A model generated the notes under the pieces. The model did not search any database. It saw nothing but the letters and a program-made list of their open reading frames with translations, and was not told where the DNA came from. From assembly GCF_014200015.1 (NCBI RefSeq), contig NZ_JACHOT010000005.1, positions 248,001-312,000 on the forward strand: a DNA stretch of 64,000 nucleotides. The letters are read 5' to 3'. Below are positions 62,774-64,000 of this stretch, one piece after another; positions within the stretch are counted from its first letter, which is position 1; every line of letters begins with the position of its first letter. The position numbers and the translations under genes are program-made. The stretch comes from Aminobacter niigataensis (GTDB taxonomy: Bacteria > Pseudomonadota > Alphaproteobacteria > Rhizobiales > Rhizobiaceae).

Positions 62774-64000
62774 ATGACTGTAACATGGTTACAGGCAGGG
62801 ACGCTGGCTTGCGCCCTCGCCCTATCTGGGACGGCCTTTGCGGCCGACCCCATCAAGATCGGTGTGCTCGAAGATCAGTCGGGCGACTTTGCTGCCGCGA
62901 CGATCGGCAAGGTTCACGCAATCGAACTCGCAACCGAAGAGATCAACAAGGCCGGCGGTATCGCAGGGCGCCAGATCGAACTGGTCGTCTACGATACCCA
63001 GTCCGACAACAACAGATATCAGGAGTTTATGCGCCGCGTGCTCCAGCGCGACAAAGTCGATGTTGTGTTTGCTGGCTTCTCGTCGGCTTCGCGTGAAGCC
63101 TACCGGCCGATCGTGAACCAGTTCGACGGGCTCGCCTTCTACAACAATCAGTACGAAGGCGGCGTGTGCGACGCCAACATGATCGTTACCGGTGCGGTGC
63201 CTGAGCAGCAGTTCTCAACACTTATTCCATGGATGATGGAGAAGTACGGCAAGCGCGTCTACACCATCGCTGCCGACTACAATTTTGGCCAGATCTCGGC
63301 CGAATGGGTCCGCAACATCGTCAAAGAAAACGGCGGTGAAATGGTGGGTGAGGAGTTTATCCCGCTCGGCGTTTCGCAGTTCTCTCAGACGATCCAGAAC
63401 ATCCAGACCGCCAAACCGGGATTTGTCGTCACCCTGCTCGTCGGAGCCGCCCAAGCTTCTTACTATGAACAAGCAGCTTCTGCCAATCTCGGCTTACCAA
63501 TGGCATCGTCGGTCAACGTAGGCCAGGGCTACGAGCACAAGCGCTTCACACCGCCCAGCCTGGCAAACATGTATGTGACGACCAACTATATCGAGGAAGT
63601 CGACACGCCGGCCAGTAAGGCTTTCCTTGAGAAATTTCACGCCAAGTTCCCAAACGAACCCTACGTGAACCAGGAAGCGGCGAACTCGTACATCGCGATG
63701 AACCTCTACAAGCAGATGGTCGAGCGTGCGAATGGCTCGACCAAGCGCGAGGATCTGCGCAAAGTGCTCGCCCAGGGTGATGTCTGCTTCGACGGCCCGT
63801 CCGGCAATGTCTGCCTCGATCCGAAGAGCCAGCACATGTCGCACACCATCTTCCTCGCAAAGGTGGGCGACGGTCACTCCATCTCCTTCCCCAAGGTTTG
63901 GGACAACATCAAGCCATACTGGCTGGGCGATGCCGGCTGCGATCTGACTAAGGCCGATCCCGACGCGCAGTACACGCCGTCCAACCCTCCGTCCAAGCAG
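62774..64000 (+). CDS. Urea/short-chain amide ABC binding protein (FmdD/UrtA-like), 3' end missing
   Basis: The frame is open for 409 codons to the window edge. A signal peptide (TVTWLQAGTLACALALSGTAFA) precedes DPIKIGVLEDQSGDF and the type I periplasmic-binding fold with FAGFSSASREAYRPIVNQF, FYNNQYEGGVCDANMIVTG and YEHKRFTPPS. These features fit the UrtA/FmdD group, which binds urea or formamide-like amides. The ATG at 62774 is behind GGAGGAG and 16 bases after amiR, so it belongs to the ami operon. Permease and ATPase genes probably follow outside the window. Confidence 0.92.
   Translation, partial: MTVTWLQAGTLACALALSGTAFAADPIKIGVLEDQSGDFAAATIGKVHAIELATEEINKAGGIAGRQIELVVYDTQSDNNRYQEFMRRVLQRDKVDVVFAGFSSASREAYRPIVNQFDGLAFYNNQYEGGVCDANMIVTGAVPEQQFSTLIPWMMEKYGKRVYTIAADYNFGQISAEWVRNIVKENGGEMVGEEFIPLGVSQFSQTIQNIQTAKPGFVVTLLVGAAQASYYEQAASANLGLPMASSVNVGQGYEHKRFTPPSLANMYVTTNYIEEVDTPASKAFLEKFHAKFPNEPYVNQEAANSYIAMNLYKQMVERANGSTKREDLRKVLAQGDVCFDGPSGNVCLDPKSQHMSHTIFLAKVGDGHSISFPKVWDNIKPYWLGDAGCDLTKADPDAQYTPSNPPSKQ

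Overview
The window is high-GC DNA (I estimate low-to-mid 60s % by eye) with the gene content of an alphaproteobacterium of the order Hyphomicrobiales (Rhizobiales). A Mesorhizobium- or Aminobacter-like member of the Phyllobacteriaceae fits best. The evidence is a BacA closely resembling the rhizobial proteins, a split F0 operon with both b and b' subunits, a CTTGAC-N17-CTATGT promoter, general-stress (EcfG/RpoE2-type) promoter motifs, and short palindromic repeats of the kind common in these genomes. No rRNA, tRNA, CRISPR array, phage or transposase was found.

Left part (1-24.6 kb), mostly core genes: the end of an FAD-linked oxidase, tsaC/Sua5, two exported proteins of unknown function, glyS and glyQ separated by a DUF559 nuclease gene framed by inverted repeats, a TPR-LysM protein, ispB, a DUF2007 protein with a TrmN6-like methyltransferase, an S49 protease, ispE, moaB, a LuxR-type regulator, a small glycosyltransferase, a radical SAM protein, rnhB, the F0 operon atpI-B-E-F2-F with promoter and terminator, a SleB-type hydrolase, der and a YfgM-like protein.

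24.6-35 kb: about 1 kb of degenerate repeats including a 66-67 bp inverted repeat, then a polysaccharide deacetylase, bacA, a MAPEG protein, a LysR regulator whose start codon is unclear, an ArsC-like protein, a MarR-DHA2-HlyD drug-efflux operon, and an ArsR-SRPBCC pair.

35-46.5 kb: a catabolic island. An eight-gene minus-strand operon encodes a peptide/opine-type ABC importer, a flavin reductase and two amidohydrolases and ends at a strong terminator. A divergent GntR regulator plus a third amidohydrolase face it, with an inverted repeat between them. The likely role is uptake and hydrolysis of an amide or N-heterocycle whose identity is unknown.

46.5-53 kb: a second unit, divergent from an Lrp-type regulator. 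It encodes a 1018-residue fusion (APH-type kinase, M23 peptidase, class III aminotransferase), an amino-acid binding protein, a NudK-like Nudix hydrolase and a P1/DmpA-type aminopeptidase. The fusion's order suggests a kinase plus phospho-lyase route for an amino alcohol or hydroxylated amino acid.

53-60 kb: a stress cluster of a GT4 glycosyltransferase, a glycogen-debranching-like enzyme, a membrane-anchored trehalose-6-phosphate synthase, topoisomerase IB and a divergent HAD phosphatase. Three GGAAC-N18-TT motifs sit at the right places for control by the general stress sigma factor.

60.9-64 kb: amiC, amiR (ANTAR) and the start of a urea/amide-type ABC transporter. They are preceded by a leader with a hairpin and an intrinsic terminator immediately before the amiC ribosome binding site, the arrangement expected for ANTAR antitermination.
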